From contig JAGRHX010000949.1 in assembly GCA_020444775.1 (NCBI GenBank), positions 1 to 5,307 on the forward strand: a stretch of 5,307 nucleotides of DNA, given 5' to 3'. The DNA is from Gammaproteobacteria bacterium (lineage in GTDB: Bacteria; Pseudomonadota; Gammaproteobacteria; HK1). Position numbers and translations under genes: made by a program. The notes under the pieces are model-generated. The model made no database searches. It was given only the letters and a program-made list of their open reading frames with translations, and had not been told where the DNA came from. Positions within the stretch are counted from its first letter, which is position 1. Each line of letters opens with the position of its first letter. Positions 5,303 to 5,307 of this stretch are shown one piece after another.

Positions 5303-5307
5303 AAGAT

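Overview
The window is GC-rich DNA (about two thirds G+C by eye) with tightly packed protein genes, good purine-rich ribosome binding sites and short intergenic hairpins. This suits a high-GC Pseudomonadota genome, probably beta- or gammaproteobacterial. That placement rests on gene families and composition only and is tentative. There are five protein genes and no RNA gene, insertion sequence, integrase or CRISPR array.

Layout. (1) 3-989, plus strand: the C-terminal part of a multi-domain rhodanese-like protein whose start lies left of the window. (2) 990-1052: a long hairpin shared by two convergent genes. (3) 1053-4145, minus strand, read right to left: a CaiB/BaiF-type family III CoA-transferase (4145-2958), a nickel/cobalt-transporter-like membrane protein with a histidine-rich loop (2850-2059), and a TauD/TfdA-type Fe(II)/2-oxoglutarate dioxygenase (1946-1053). 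They share a strand and are separated by about 110 bp each, so they could form a loose operon, but each has its own ribosome binding site and both gaps hold a repeat or hairpin. (4) 4146-4436: a 291-bp divergent control region with an AT-rich core and two inverted repeats. (5) 4437-5228, plus strand: a crotonase-fold enoyl-CoA hydratase/isomerase homologue. (6) 5229-5307: a hairpin followed by a strong Shine-Dalgarno sequence, so another plus-strand gene starts at or just past the right edge.

How the genes may work together. A CoA-transferase that would activate a carboxylic acid, a divergently read crotonase acting on an acyl-CoA, and a TfdA-like oxygenase together look like part of a catabolic module for an organic acid. 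The substrate cannot be read from the sequence. The metal transporter between the two enzymes is the odd member. The most checkable peculiarities are at active sites. The crotonase has Gly in place of the first catalytic Glu of classical hydratases, and neither complete rhodanese domain has a catalytic Cys (there is no Cys in the visible protein). The dioxygenase, transporter and CoA-transferase keep their signature residues.
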